This document shows positions 23,486-34,500 of a stretch of 64,000 nt of DNA, piece by piece. Source of the DNA: Symsagittifera roscoffensis (lineage: Eukaryota; Xenacoelomorpha; Acoela; Convolutidae); assembly GCF_963678635.1 (NCBI RefSeq), contig NC_087071.1, positions 26,955,378 to 27,019,377 of the forward strand. The letters run 5' to 3'. The position numbers were made by a program, and so were the translations under genes. The notes under the pieces were generated by a model that worked only from the letters and a program-made list of their open reading frames with translations, was not told the DNA's origin and did no database searches. The first letter of the stretch is position 1; every line of letters begins with the position of its first letter.

Positions 23486-26260
23486 CAAATTTTTGATCTA
23501 CATTTTAGACGCAAAAAACGGCCCTGAGTTGCAAAAAAGCTGTAATCAACTAATTAATTCAATCTGGATTGTCAGGAAATAGAAAAAAAAGACTATCCTT
23601 CGACAGGTTTACTGCATGGGCTCAGTTGGGTGCCCTCTGATAAAATGCGTCCATCCGTTTCCAACAGTGTTACGGAGGTTATGTGCATATGAAACAGTTA
23701 GTAGAAACAGTAACCGTTACGTGAACAGCAAATTTCCTCGAGAAGTTTGAATAAAGCAATTGCAGGGGCTTACAACAAGTAAGTTTTTAAACTGAAATAG
23801 ACTCTTCTGTTGATTTTTTGATTTGTTCTGTTAATTTGATGTGAAATATATTTTGTAGGATTGTTTTTTGTTTGTATTGGTAATCACTCAAAGTCACTTT
23901 TTGTAATAAATTTTCAATAGATCTGGATTACGAAGCTCAAATAGGTTCATGGACTGTCTTCATAGAATTATGAACTGTGAACATTTTGTTGATTGTGTAT
24001 CTACAGCTCTTGAGAAATAAGTTTTCTACAGAAAACGAAAGTTTATTATAATCTTGCGAATAGCAAGGGCGTTGCAATTGAGCTCTAGTTTTCCCTCACT
24101 TCAAATTTTTTCTAAAAAGATTTTGCTCAGGCGAATCTTAAACGCGTTTCAGCTTGCTCCGTTTTAAATTCAAATTCAATGACTCATTCTGCTCAGTTGT
24201 CAAGGAATTCATTGAATTTTCCGCTTTTTTAGAATTCCAAAACGGTTTAGGTAATGAATTTGTGGATTTTTCTTGTCTTGAACCTTTTTGGGTCTTGGAT
24301 AGTACATAACAGTCAACAGATTGCTTAGACATAATACAAATTTTTGAAGTCAGTTTATTTTGTGATATTTACGGAAGAGGTTTTTAAAAATTTTTGGCTC
24401 CAAATTAATCGGGATTATTTCCAGGATAAGTTTTGTCGACCATTGCTCAGTTTAAGACTGCTAAAATGATATCTGGGTTTTTTGACAATTATATGCGTAA
24501 TGGCCGAGTTTTGAATTCGTTCTCACCGAAATTATTTCAGCGCAATAATTTCTTCTGAACTAATGCCGACTAAGTTTCTGCTGTTTTTGATGGATTTCTG
24601 ATTGAGCTAGCTTGAAAATGGCCGATTTCATAAGAGAGTGCACATAGATTGACACATGAGTTTTTTTGTTGAAGTTTGTTTTTGAATTATCGATTGTTTT
24701 GTTTTGCTGGTTTCCACCTGAAAAACGGTTTCTTTACTTTCTGGTCTAGTTTTTGTTCAAATGTCTACAAGAATCTGATTTGAATGTCGTTCCGGATTTC
24801 TTGCATACGGATAATTAGTTGACAGAATGTGTTTTTTTTTCTGGTTTTGTCGATGTGTTTTTATCCAACGATTTTGGCAAATTTTGTTTGAAAAGGCCAT
24901 TGAAAATGGGTAGGAACTCTGTATTCGGATATTTTAGTTTTTTGTTCTTTTTTTGTTTTCCTGAAAGTGGACATTGGAAAATTAATGAGTGGTATATAAT
25001 TCTAAAGCCCCTCAGTCTTGATTTGAACGATATTTGAAAAATTTGAAAACATTTTCTCAGTGTCGAGAAAAACCCGGTTGAGTTTTTTCTATTTTTGTTC
25101 TAATTTAGGGCAAATAGGATGAGCGAGCAGGCTTAAAAAAATTGTTTTATACTTAGCTTAAGCCGTGTAAATTTAAATTTTCTCGAGTAAAGTTATTTTT
25201 GGAGTTTGTTCGCGTCATATTGGGAATAAGAAATGTTCGAAAATCACGATTTTTTTGCTATTTTGTTTTGTTTTTTTTTCATGTGTTTTTCAGCAAAAAC
25301 TGTTTTGCAATTTGCCTGTTTTTTATGACTGTCGAATATGCCTAATTTCTGGAATTTTCTTTGTTTAGCTTAAGTCTATGGTCGGAACATTCTGTGCTAC
25401 TTGTTATAAATGTTTTTCTCATGTTTTTATGTACTTTCATAAAGAGTTTTCATTCTACATAGGTGCTCAATATGCTTTAATTTGCACCGATGAGCAAAAG
25501 TACTGAAAAATGATTCTCAAATCTTTTAATTTTGTGGTTTTTGTTTCAATATTTTTCAGTTAACTTTTGAAAGTCAACTTTCAATTTTCATTTTCTAAAT
25601 TTTTTTATCATTACTACTACTAATTTGTGCGCTTAACTCCAACTACTAACTATCTTGAAAAAACTGAAGCACACGAATACAAAGTTACTCGCCATTCTTT
25701 AAATGGTTTGAACAAAAAGACCTGTTTTCATTCTTATTTTAACTGATATTTTTTCTCCGTAGCCGATTTTTGATAGATTTTGCAGTATATTCTATGACGA
25801 AGAATTGCTGTTTATCCTTAGATTTAGCTTTTTCTAGCTCATCTCTGCGAAATAAATTAATTTTGGTACATTTTGCTAAGTCAATCATTTGTTTTGATCC
25901 GCCCAGCCTCTATGCTAGCTTTTAATTAAACATTGCCTTGTGAATGCTCAAAAACTTTTTCAACAATTATTGGCGACTTCCTTCTGCGTCAACGATTGGG
26001 AAGGAAGTTAATTGGCTTGAAACTTGCTCATGTAGACTTTTGAAACTAATTTTAACTCATTTCAATGTGCAGAAAATTGTTTTAACATAAAATTCGCTCC
26101 AAAAATACCGTTTCAGTTACTGATTTTGCCAACATACAGGCCTTAATTATAGATGGAACATTCTGGCTCGCCGGATATAGATAAGACAGAAGTATATTAA
26201 TTTCGCGTTTATGAGCGGCTCGTGTCGATTTCTTTTCTTTTCATATGTGATTTCTCCTGT
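23486..26260. other. No recognisable gene
   Basis: A 2.8 kb AT-rich stretch with many T runs. The few open frames (for example 64 codons at 24,138-24,332, - strand) have no family features. No element ends were recognised. Confidence 0.5.
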
Positions 26261-26344
26261 GTAATAATAATAATAATCATAAAAATAAGATTGAATTAAA
26301 CCCGCAAGGCGGGGATTAGTTGCTCTTAGTCATTGATAACAAAC

Positions 26345-26671
26345 TTAGTAATATAAACTTAAAAACCATGACTCTGGATAAATTGAGTCTTTATATATTT
26401 GTAGTTTGTCTAACAATAACAGGTTCAAATTCTTTCTAAAGATTACAGTTTCTTGAAGAGGATCATAGCCAGGCAAATTGTTCGATCTCGCGAGGGTGTT
26501 TGAAATTTTTGCGACACGGTGAAAGAAGTTTTCACAAAGCTTGCTCCGTGTTATCATTGGCATTCTCAAAAGCATCTTGTTCCCAGTTCGACTTGAATCA
26601 GGGCCCTTGTCAATTGTCCAAAAATCAAGAAAAATGATCGGCAACTCGTTTTTAAGAATGTTATTCAGCAA
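26345..26671 (-). pseudogene. LINE ORF2 C-terminal segment
   Basis: A 108-codon frame with TRSKLCENFFHRVAKISNTL, resembling the final TR-x-S-FFxR-xxxWN-LP block of CR1/Jockey-like ORF2. The stop is followed by the 3' UTR and tail of the element. Confidence 0.65.
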
Positions 26672-27025
26672 AATTAAATTGTTTTTAAAATAACGTCAGT
26701 GATTTTGGCAACAGTTTGCTTTTTTTTTTTTCAAATAAAAAACAATCCTCATCTTTCAATTCATTATTTTTTGTAACACCATTTTAAGCATCTCCGATGA
26801 AATTTCCCTATTCGCTTACATTGGTTTTTAGTCGCAAACCAAACTGGAGATGCATAAAAAATATTGATAGTCTGCAACTTTTAAAAAACGACACCCGAAC
26901 AGAGCTTTTCAGTGAGTTTGGTGAAGATCTTCTGATGTAATTAAATTGCATGTGTGCTTTTTTAAGCCTTTCGTTGATGTGGTATACCCATGAAATTTCA
27001 AAGTTGCATCAAAGACCATGGTCTT

Positions 27026-27823
27026 TCACTGTGTTTTTAAAACTAGTTGATCTCCATCAATAGATAAAAGATCGCTTAAAGGGTATCGCTTGTTTGGTTT
27101 TTGAAATCTAATTTGTTCGAATTTGTTTAAATCGAAATAAATTCTGTTTCCTGCTGCCCATCTGATTACTTTGTTTAAATCTGTTTGAATCGAAGAAAGG
27201 TCGAACCAATTTCCAATAATTTTTGTATCGTCAGCATATGAAAAGCAAGGGTTGTCAATAACTTCTGGCATATCGTTTATGCATAAAGACAACAAGAACA
27301 CTGCAACAAAAAACTTCCCTGTGGACCACCACTTATTATATTGCGGGAATGAGACAATGTATTACGAAGAAAAACTTTGTTTTCTGTTTGTGAGATACGA
27401 TGCAAACAATTGAAGAAACTCATGGTCGAAGCCTATTCTGGCAATCTTGTATAAATTGATGTTATAGCTAATAGAGTCGAAATATTTTGCAATCTCTAAA
27501 AACAGCGTGAGAGCTAATTCTCCTTGTTGTAATTTCTTGTATACAACATCACAGTACAATATAAGGTTTATCACAGTCGAATGATGTTTTCGAAATCAAA
27601 GTTGGTTTTTACACAAATTTCTTTGATTGAACATTATTACCTTGTTATATAAAACTCGTTCAAATATTAGGGTGAGTGCAAGAAGTGTTGACATGGGCCT
27701 GTGATTTTCAATATTCATACGAGAAACTTTTTTGTGTAAAGGATTAATGTGTGCTGTTTTCCAGATATTTGGAAACTGTTCATTACTGATTATACAATTA
27801 AACAATTCAACAATATCATTCAA
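27026..27823 (-). pseudogene. LINE ORF2 reverse transcriptase
   Basis: Three frame fragments in order: PNIWKTAHINPLHKK with NIENHRPMS (27,823-27,596); TLFLEIAKYFDSISYN, the first catalytic Asp region changed from the usual FLDxxKAFD (27,574-27,362); and FSYADDTKIIG, with the catalytic DD (27,301-27,026). Frameshifts at about 27,590 and 27,310 make it inactive. Confidence 0.8.
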
Positions 27824-28270
27824 ACAGAACTGTAAGACTAAAATTAATTTGTTAGGAGATATACCTTCAACTCAATTTGCTCCTGATTTGCATTTACTCA
27901 ATTCGTTAAGAATTTCGCATTGCGAAACGAAAATATCTGATAAGTATATTTCTGGAAAAATTTTTCGCTTGGAACATTCAATTGTTCGTTATCTTTTTTG
28001 TACGCAAATGCAAAAAAAACTCGTTAAAAGCCTCGCAGATTGCAAAATCAGAGCATAAACTGGTATTTTTGTATGACATTTACCTGGGTACTTTTGCCTT
28101 TCCATTTATCGATATGAGAAATTTGTAACTCATTAAATCGAAGTATTTCAATGACTAAAAAAAAACGACTTTGTCTACTTCTAGAGAATCATTCAATTCT
28201 TGCTTGCAGCGCTTAACTTTTTCATCAGAATAATTACTTTTCAAGACCGTCTGAAGACGATTTTCAGCAT

Positions 28271-28615
28271 TTATTGAGTGTGATGACATCCAATGGGGGC
28301 TTTAGAGCGACGAATTGTCTTTTTTGGAATATATTTGTCAACGGCTTGATAATACAACCCATAGAACGTTTCAAGCATTCTATTTGCATCATTCGAGCAA
28401 TGAAGTCTGTTGTTTTTAAAAAAATGCAACGATTCGGAGTCTGCTTTACGGATACAGTAACGGTTTAGATTTATCTGTTCCGCTTCAATTTCAAATGCTA
28501 TTTGACAGGAAAGTTGCAGGATGATCTGAGAAGCTTTGGTATTTTCGAAATTATTACATAAAAAATGCTTTTCTATTAATAATACGTCTCCCTGTAGTAA
28601 ATCATTTTCTTTCAT
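28271..28615 (-). pseudogene. LINE ORF2 linker between endonuclease and RT
   Basis: A 114-codon frame without a catalytic motif, colinear with the endonuclease before it and the RT after it. Includes the F-YGLYYQAVDKYIPKK block common before the RT in CR1-like elements. Confidence 0.5.
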
Positions 28616-28619
28616 TAAA

Positions 28620-29152
28620 CTAAGATTTCAAAAAACTGGATTCACGTTGGTCATCACTTGATAAAATATTCCAATCAACTGAAGTTAAGTTCAGATCGCC
28701 GCATAAAATCCAGAGCGTTGTGCTCTTGTTAGAATCTACCATATGAACTTTGAGTTGTTTGTTCCTTTCACCCAAAAACTTTTCAAATATAAGTCCGTTT
28801 AGAGTATCAGGACTGTCATGCGGTGGATTATAATTGGCTGTTATACAAAGCATTATGTTATTCAGCTTCACAAACAAATATGACCCAAAGTTAAAAAAAC
28901 TGATTGATCATCAATGACATTTAGTTTGAGTGATATTTTAACCGCAATTAGGACTCCTCCATGAGGTCCATTTTTCCTATCAGAAAGGTGAGTTACTTCA
29001 CTTACATTTGTGCAGAAGACTGCAGTATTTTCAACATGTTTGACCGACCGTATTTCACTTAGGGCAACAATGTCAGGTTGATGGATTCGCAATAAATTGT
29101 CCAGCTTGATTTTCCGTTCAATTGTTAAAAATGATCTGCAATTAATGGACAA
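28620..29152 (-). pseudogene. LINE ORF2 apurinic-like endonuclease domain
   Basis: Two overlapping frames give HQPDIVALSEIR (the motif with the catalytic Glu), GPHGGVLIAVK and, in the second frame, ILCGDLNLTSVDW. These are the E, Y/G-G-V and GDxN motifs of exonuclease-endonuclease-phosphatase domains used by LINEs to nick target DNA. A frameshift near 28,870 splits the domain. Confidence 0.75.
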
Positions 29153-29245
29153 AAGTTTTATGTCCTTTAGTAGTCAAGAGGAAGAGTTCCTTTTACCAAG
29201 AATTCGATCACACTCGAATTGAACCTCTTTCTTACAGTCAATTGT

Positions 29246-29930
29246 TTAAACCCCAAAAACAAGGCTTCGAGCCTTTATTTTGAATTCTGATTTTTCTTTT
29301 TGCTTCAAAGAACTCAAATCGTATCTATATTTTAGAATTTTCCTTTCGTTCTGATAGTACGCATCCGCATAACTCATTAATTCCTTGATATACATTTTCG
29401 ACTTCTTTAGCTTTCTCAATGACAGAAAAATAAATTTGTGATGCCACGGAATGTAAAATATAAGAGGTCTTGATTCGTCTGGTTGCTCTTTACCAAGTCT
29501 AAAACAGTCGCTCACAGTAATTGCTTCAAGTTCCATCGTATCTCTGAACATTTGCAGCAAACTATTTCTGTCCTTTTCAATTTGTACCTGTTTATCGTCC
29601 TCTATATTTTCTGTTAATACATATATCACTAGTTTCTTTCCAATAAGACTAGAGTCTGTTTTAGCTTGGTTTAAGGTTGGAGCATTATTCATTGTTGTAG
29701 ATAAACTTCTCTGATTTGATATGTTTTTGCGCAAAACGTTAATGTCTCTCTCAGTTGACGAACAATTGTTACTCGGTCTAATGGACAGCTTCAAAGAAGC
29801 AAGGTTTTGTATTTCTGAGGTTTTTTTCTGAATTGTCATTATTTGGTTGTTATTCTGTTGTATTGAAAATTTTAGATCGGCTAAATTGTTTTGATCGCTA
29901 TATTTTAATTTTCTGGTTAAATTGTTTTTT
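29246..29930 (-). pseudogene. LINE ORF1 protein (nucleic-acid-binding), 5' end missing
   Basis: About 228 codons. The first half is polar with coiled-coil-like spacing. The second half has VSDCFRLGK, RPLIFYIPW, and a basic SLRKLKKSKMYI stretch, followed by NERKILKYRYDLSSLK, the layout of CR1-group ORF1 proteins that bind element RNA. No credible ATG is present before about residue 60; the frame continues upstream into the neighbouring inverted repeat, so the true start is lost. Confidence 0.7.
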
Positions 29931-29934
29931 TTTT

Positions 29935-30650
29935 TCAAAAATTTCGTCGATCTTTTTTTTGGTCGACGGACCAAGTTAATTTTTCGAGCATTCCTAGAAT
30001 ACTCAGTGGCTACGAAGACACTATTTCGACTACGAGGACCTTATTTTGACAAAAAATTTTGGCGCAGCAGCCAACTCTTGAAAAAACAGTCAAAAATGCC
30101 GTTTTTGGGCACTTTTTGGAAAATGTTGACCAAAAATCGCGTTGATTTTGGCAAGCGCTCCTACATACAAATTTAGAATGTATTGGCGCCTTTGGAAACA
30201 TTTTAGGGTTTGGTCGGCCGAAAATGGATGCCCTAAAATAATACCAAATGGGAGACCCTTTGGTTGGTGAGGGTGTCAAATCCCTGACAATACTTAAGAG
30301 AACAGCAGCGAATTTGGGGCTTGAGGGGGGTCGGAATCCCCCTCAGGGATTCTACCTCCTGCCGACCCAAAGGGTCCCCCTTTGTACCATTGTGAGATAT
30401 TGTGAGGTTTTTGGCTTTGACCCTAAAATTTTTCTAGAATGTACTATTTTTGAGGGGGAGCGAGCGCCGAAAAAACGCGTTTTTTTAGTCAACATTTTTC
30501 AAAATAAGCCCAAAAATGCCTTTTTGGACTGTTTTTTCAAAAATTTGCTTGCGGCGCAAAAATTTTGGTCAAAAAAGGGTCTTATTTATAGTGATTTGGG
30601 AGAGCTGCAGAAAATCAATTTGGTCGACCTGAAAAAAAAAATTATAACGT
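29935..30650. mobile_element. Foldback pair of repeat D units (MITE-like)
   Basis: 30,322-30,650 is a repeat D copy in + orientation, and 29,935-30,290 is a diverged copy in - orientation, giving a long inverted repeat. Shared blocks include GCGCCGAAAAAACGCG-like, TTTTTGGGC, GGCGCAAAAATTTTGG and TTGGTCGACC. Related units lie at 31,916-32,190 and 33,081-33,378; the first has clear hAT-type ends. It truncates or abuts the 5' end of the LINE at 26.2-29.9 kb. Confidence 0.6.
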
Positions 30651-31516
30651 AGAACGACTCATCTAAATAATGGTTTTCAAATTATTTTTTGTACTGCATG
30701 ATAATATTTGATTCTGAGTATTTGCGGTTTTTTGAAAAAGTTAACGGCGCCGACTTCATTGAAACAAGCTTAGTGGTATTTAGTGAAGTTGATATATCCG
30801 AAAATGGAAAAAGAATGCGTTTTATTGGTATAACTGGCATTCCGATCGCTTTTTTTGCCTCGCGCTGAGTTTCGCTTTTGAAGAGCGAACGGTTAGTCAA
30901 AAATGGTGACGAAACGGCACACCATCTCAACTCTTGATTCTGATTGGCTTGAAAGTAGTTTTCTGATTCAGGCGCTGACCTGGTGTCAGTTAACTTAAAA
31001 AAGAACAATTTTTATGATATCATTTGAAAGCTTTGTAGATTTACAGCCATATGTGACATAATGGTATAGTTATAACTTCGGCTCAACAAGATATACTTAA
31101 AAAGCATACGATTATGAATGTTCAGAATTTTGATAAGAATATCAGTTATATGTATTTGCAAGTTAAACTACTTGATTTGTTAGTGCGTTACTCGTGTGCG
31201 ATAAATGAGTCGTTTCAAGATTTACAATATATATTATTTACTGGTGCATCGTAACATTCACCTCGTTTTTGAGCCGAAAAGTCAACAAAATCAGTATTGT
31301 GTGCTGCACCTTCGACAATAAGTTGCTCTCTGATTTAATTTTCGACCAAACTTTCAAATTTTTAGTTTTCAAATTTTTAGTCTTCTCACTTTGCCGAAAA
31401 AGAATACGAAAGTTAAGCAAGAGATCTGTAGGCTATAAAAATTTAGATTCTAGTTTACCTGCAAAAGTTCACTTCGAATTCTGATTTTGGTTTGATCTTG
31501 TGGTCACATTTCAAAG
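30651..31516. other. No recognisable gene; region upstream of the eight-cysteine/PPxY gene
   Basis: AT-rich DNA; a 108-codon open frame at 30,682-31,008 (- strand) has no recognisable domain. It presumably contains the promoter or 5' UTR of the gene starting at 31,517; no TATA box could be chosen with confidence. Confidence 0.4.
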
Positions 31517-34500
31517 ATGAAGAACTGTGTTTTCCCCTTGGCTGAATCTGAGTCGATGAGATCCAAGATGGGAGTTCATCTAATTCTTCTGGCACTGATG
31601 ATTTCCAGATGTTCTTCTGGCTCTCACGGGTTTGTAATATCTTATTTTCTTCTTGCTTCCAAAATAGAATTCAGAGAGTTAATTTGAGTTGGTTCCGTTT
31701 TGACGACTCAACATTGTTACGAGTGCCATACTCATGACCGAAGAACCTATTTTAGGCGAAAGCCTGTGTCAATCAAAATGTTCAGAACTAGCCTAATTTT
31801 CACGCAAGTGCAAAATAGGTAATTCTTCAATTTTTTGTTAACTGTTTTTGATTGAGTTCTAGCTGTTTTTAACGTATTTTTTCATCATCTTTGTTTAAGA
31901 CTGATACTCTGCACTCAGGGGTGGATTTAGGGGGGGGGGACGCTTTCCCTCTCCGGGATTCGACCCCTGCCGACCCAAAAGGTCCCCCTTTGTTCTAATT
32001 TGAGATACCCATTTTTGGTGACGGAACCTAAATATTTTCTAAAGGCGTCTTTGGCGCCAATATATACTATTTTGAGGGGGGAGCGCGTGCCAAAAAAATG
32101 CGATTTTTTGGTCAAAATTCTCCAAAATGTGCTTAAAAACGCTTTTTTGGCCCAGCTTTTTTGGCAGAAAAAATCCTAAATCCGCCCCTGTCTGCACTAC
32201 TTAATTGTCGGCAGCACAAGTCGACTTCTTCATAGACACCACCCCCCCCCTCCTTGAATATTGGCCCCTCCAAATTATGGGGGGTGTGAATGGACCCCAC
32301 CGTAGTTTTTATACCATAAATTTTATACCCAAAATTTGTTAGAATTATATGTCATTTTTGAGAGCTCCAAATCAAAAAAAACTGTGTTTTAGCGCAAAAA
32401 AAGTGTCTTCTGAATAATATAACTTAAATCTTATGCCAATTTTATTGTTCTAATGGTCTAATGTTCTAATTCTTATTTTATTGTTCATGGCTGATTTACC
32501 ATTATTTGTATCAGAATTGATCCAAAGTTGCGGGACGCCCCCCCCCCCCCCTGATAATTTTGAACCCCCCGCAATGAAAAACGCCTTTTTGTTCAAAAAA
32601 TACTCAGCCCAATGATAATTTTCAACCGGCCCGCAAATTACGTATTGCAGATTAATCAAATTTTCTAATAAATGCGCTTGCGGAGCCGGGCCAAAAGATC
32701 GGAATTCCCCCTGAATTGATATTTCCCCCTTGGGTTGACAGTTTTTTTTTGTTTTCGGAACTACAGCAGTTCGGAGTGGGATGATAACGAGGACTACACA
32801 AACTGGACTGGAATTGCCTTCGAGTGCCAATCCTCGTCTGTATTCGTGTGTGAGCCAGTGCAAGCCTGTTTCGATAACCGTGACTGTCAGGTAAATGGAC
32901 AGAGTAGCCAGTTCTGCTGTGGATCAGTGTGTATCGGCCTGAGTAAACAGCATTGCCAACAACAACAGTTTCCGTTGTAAGCACTGCTCTTTTTATTCAT
33001 CGTCATAATAAATCATAACTTTATTTTCAAGAAGGTAACAGTTTGCCAAATTTACAAAATTAAACATAGTTGTCAATAAATCTCCCCTTTGGACCATTTG
33101 AGATATACATTTTTGGCTGACTGACACTAAAATTTTTCCTTGGGCGCCAATATATATTAATCTTGACGTCGGAGCGCGCGCCGAAAAAACGCAATTTTTT
33201 GGTGAAATTTTTCCGAAAGTGCCTAAAAACGCCTTTTTTGGCCTGTTTTTTTTTTTCAAAAAATTGCCTGCGGCGCAGAAAATTTGGTCAAATTTGGTGT
33301 ATAGTGATTTGGGAGAGCTCAGAAAATCAATTTGGTTGGCCTAAAAAAAGGGCGAAAAAATTCCGAGATCTGCGCCTGTATGCTAGCCTACAAAGGAACG
33401 TGAAAATTTATTGAAATTTAAAATAATTTTCAAATACTCTTTGACTGTAGAAACTATTTTAAACAGCGTTTCGTTCGGACTCGTTGTCGGTAGAACTAAA
33501 TTGTAATACTGAAATGTTCTGTTTTGGTTCAGTCTGATTCCTCTGACAGCTGTGATCGGAACCCTCCTTCTTGTACTCACAGTCTACATTGTCATCAGAT
33601 GGAACACTAAAAGATGTAAGCTATTCTTCATGCCTCATTTGAAGTTCATCCTCCAAAGACCTCCATTTGATACATAGCTTATAATCAGTGATATCCATTT
33701 AAGAAGCATTTTATATTAATTTGATATATTTTTTGAAGTTTAAATTTAATTAAATGAGAAAACTAAAACAAAAAATAAGTAAACATTTTCGTTTTAATGT
33801 TATAATTTAGTAAATGAGAAAGGAATAATTGTGGACTCTAACTCTTGCCTGGATGAGCCAATTTGAACTCATCTGGTTATTAAATGTTAATTTTTTGTAT
33901 TTTTAAATGGAAATCACGGTTTATAGATCCTTTATCTTATATATCATCGAAATGTACTTTCAGAATTGATAATGTTTTTTTTGGGAAGTAAGTTATTCAC
34001 CAGGAGTTTTTTCCAGCAGGAACGTGAACAAAAACAATATTTTAAACCCGTATTTGCAAGGAAGCTTCTGCGTAATTAGATATTGTTTCCGTCATTAATA
34101 AACGTCTTAAAATAATCTGTGAGAGCATTATTCTTTAATAATTTCGAGGCCAATCTTGGCTCTTTTCTGTTGTCTGGGCCAAAAACAGGAAAAAAAGCTT
34201 TTTGAGATGAAGTTTCAAATCATTTTTGAAAAAATTCTTCTGTTATTGATTGATTTCAGTCAATCAGAAAAAAAACATGTCTTTTGAGAACCGAACAGAA
34301 AGCAATTGAGTAATTTCCCCGTTTTGTTCCAGTGTGTCATGCTGATGTGGAACAGCTTAATCTGCACTCCAGAGTTGTTGGTTTTGTGCGCAATGTGACC
34401 AGTGCCGACGACATCAACCCGAGGAATCTGCAGCCAGCATCAGTTATGGGGATGACGTAAGCTATTTTTCATCATCTTATGTGAAGATATGATTTGGTGT

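Larger units (their letters stand above)
26262..29930 (-). mobile_element. Degraded CR1/Jockey-like LINE with ORF1 and ORF2
   Basis: Read on the - strand the order is ORF1 (about 29,930-29,246), ORF2 endonuclease (about 29,152-28,620), linker (28,615-28,271), reverse transcriptase (about 27,823-27,026) and C-terminal end (26,671-26,345). A short 3' UTR follows, with a CCCCGCC/GGCGGGG-type hairpin at about 26,301-26,317 and a (TTA)n-type tail (26,262-26,280). Several frameshifts and stops break ORF2. The 5' end runs into an inverted repeat element at 29,935. Confidence 0.85.

Noticed and set aside
30248-30652. 134-codon + strand frame
   Set aside because: Lies within repeat D; equivalent frames at 33,163-33,414 and 31.9-32.1 kb are not kept.
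32652-32984. 110- and 137-codon - strand frames over exon 2 of the PPxY gene
   Set aside because: Antisense shadows of a spliced exon; no domain and no continuing splice pattern.
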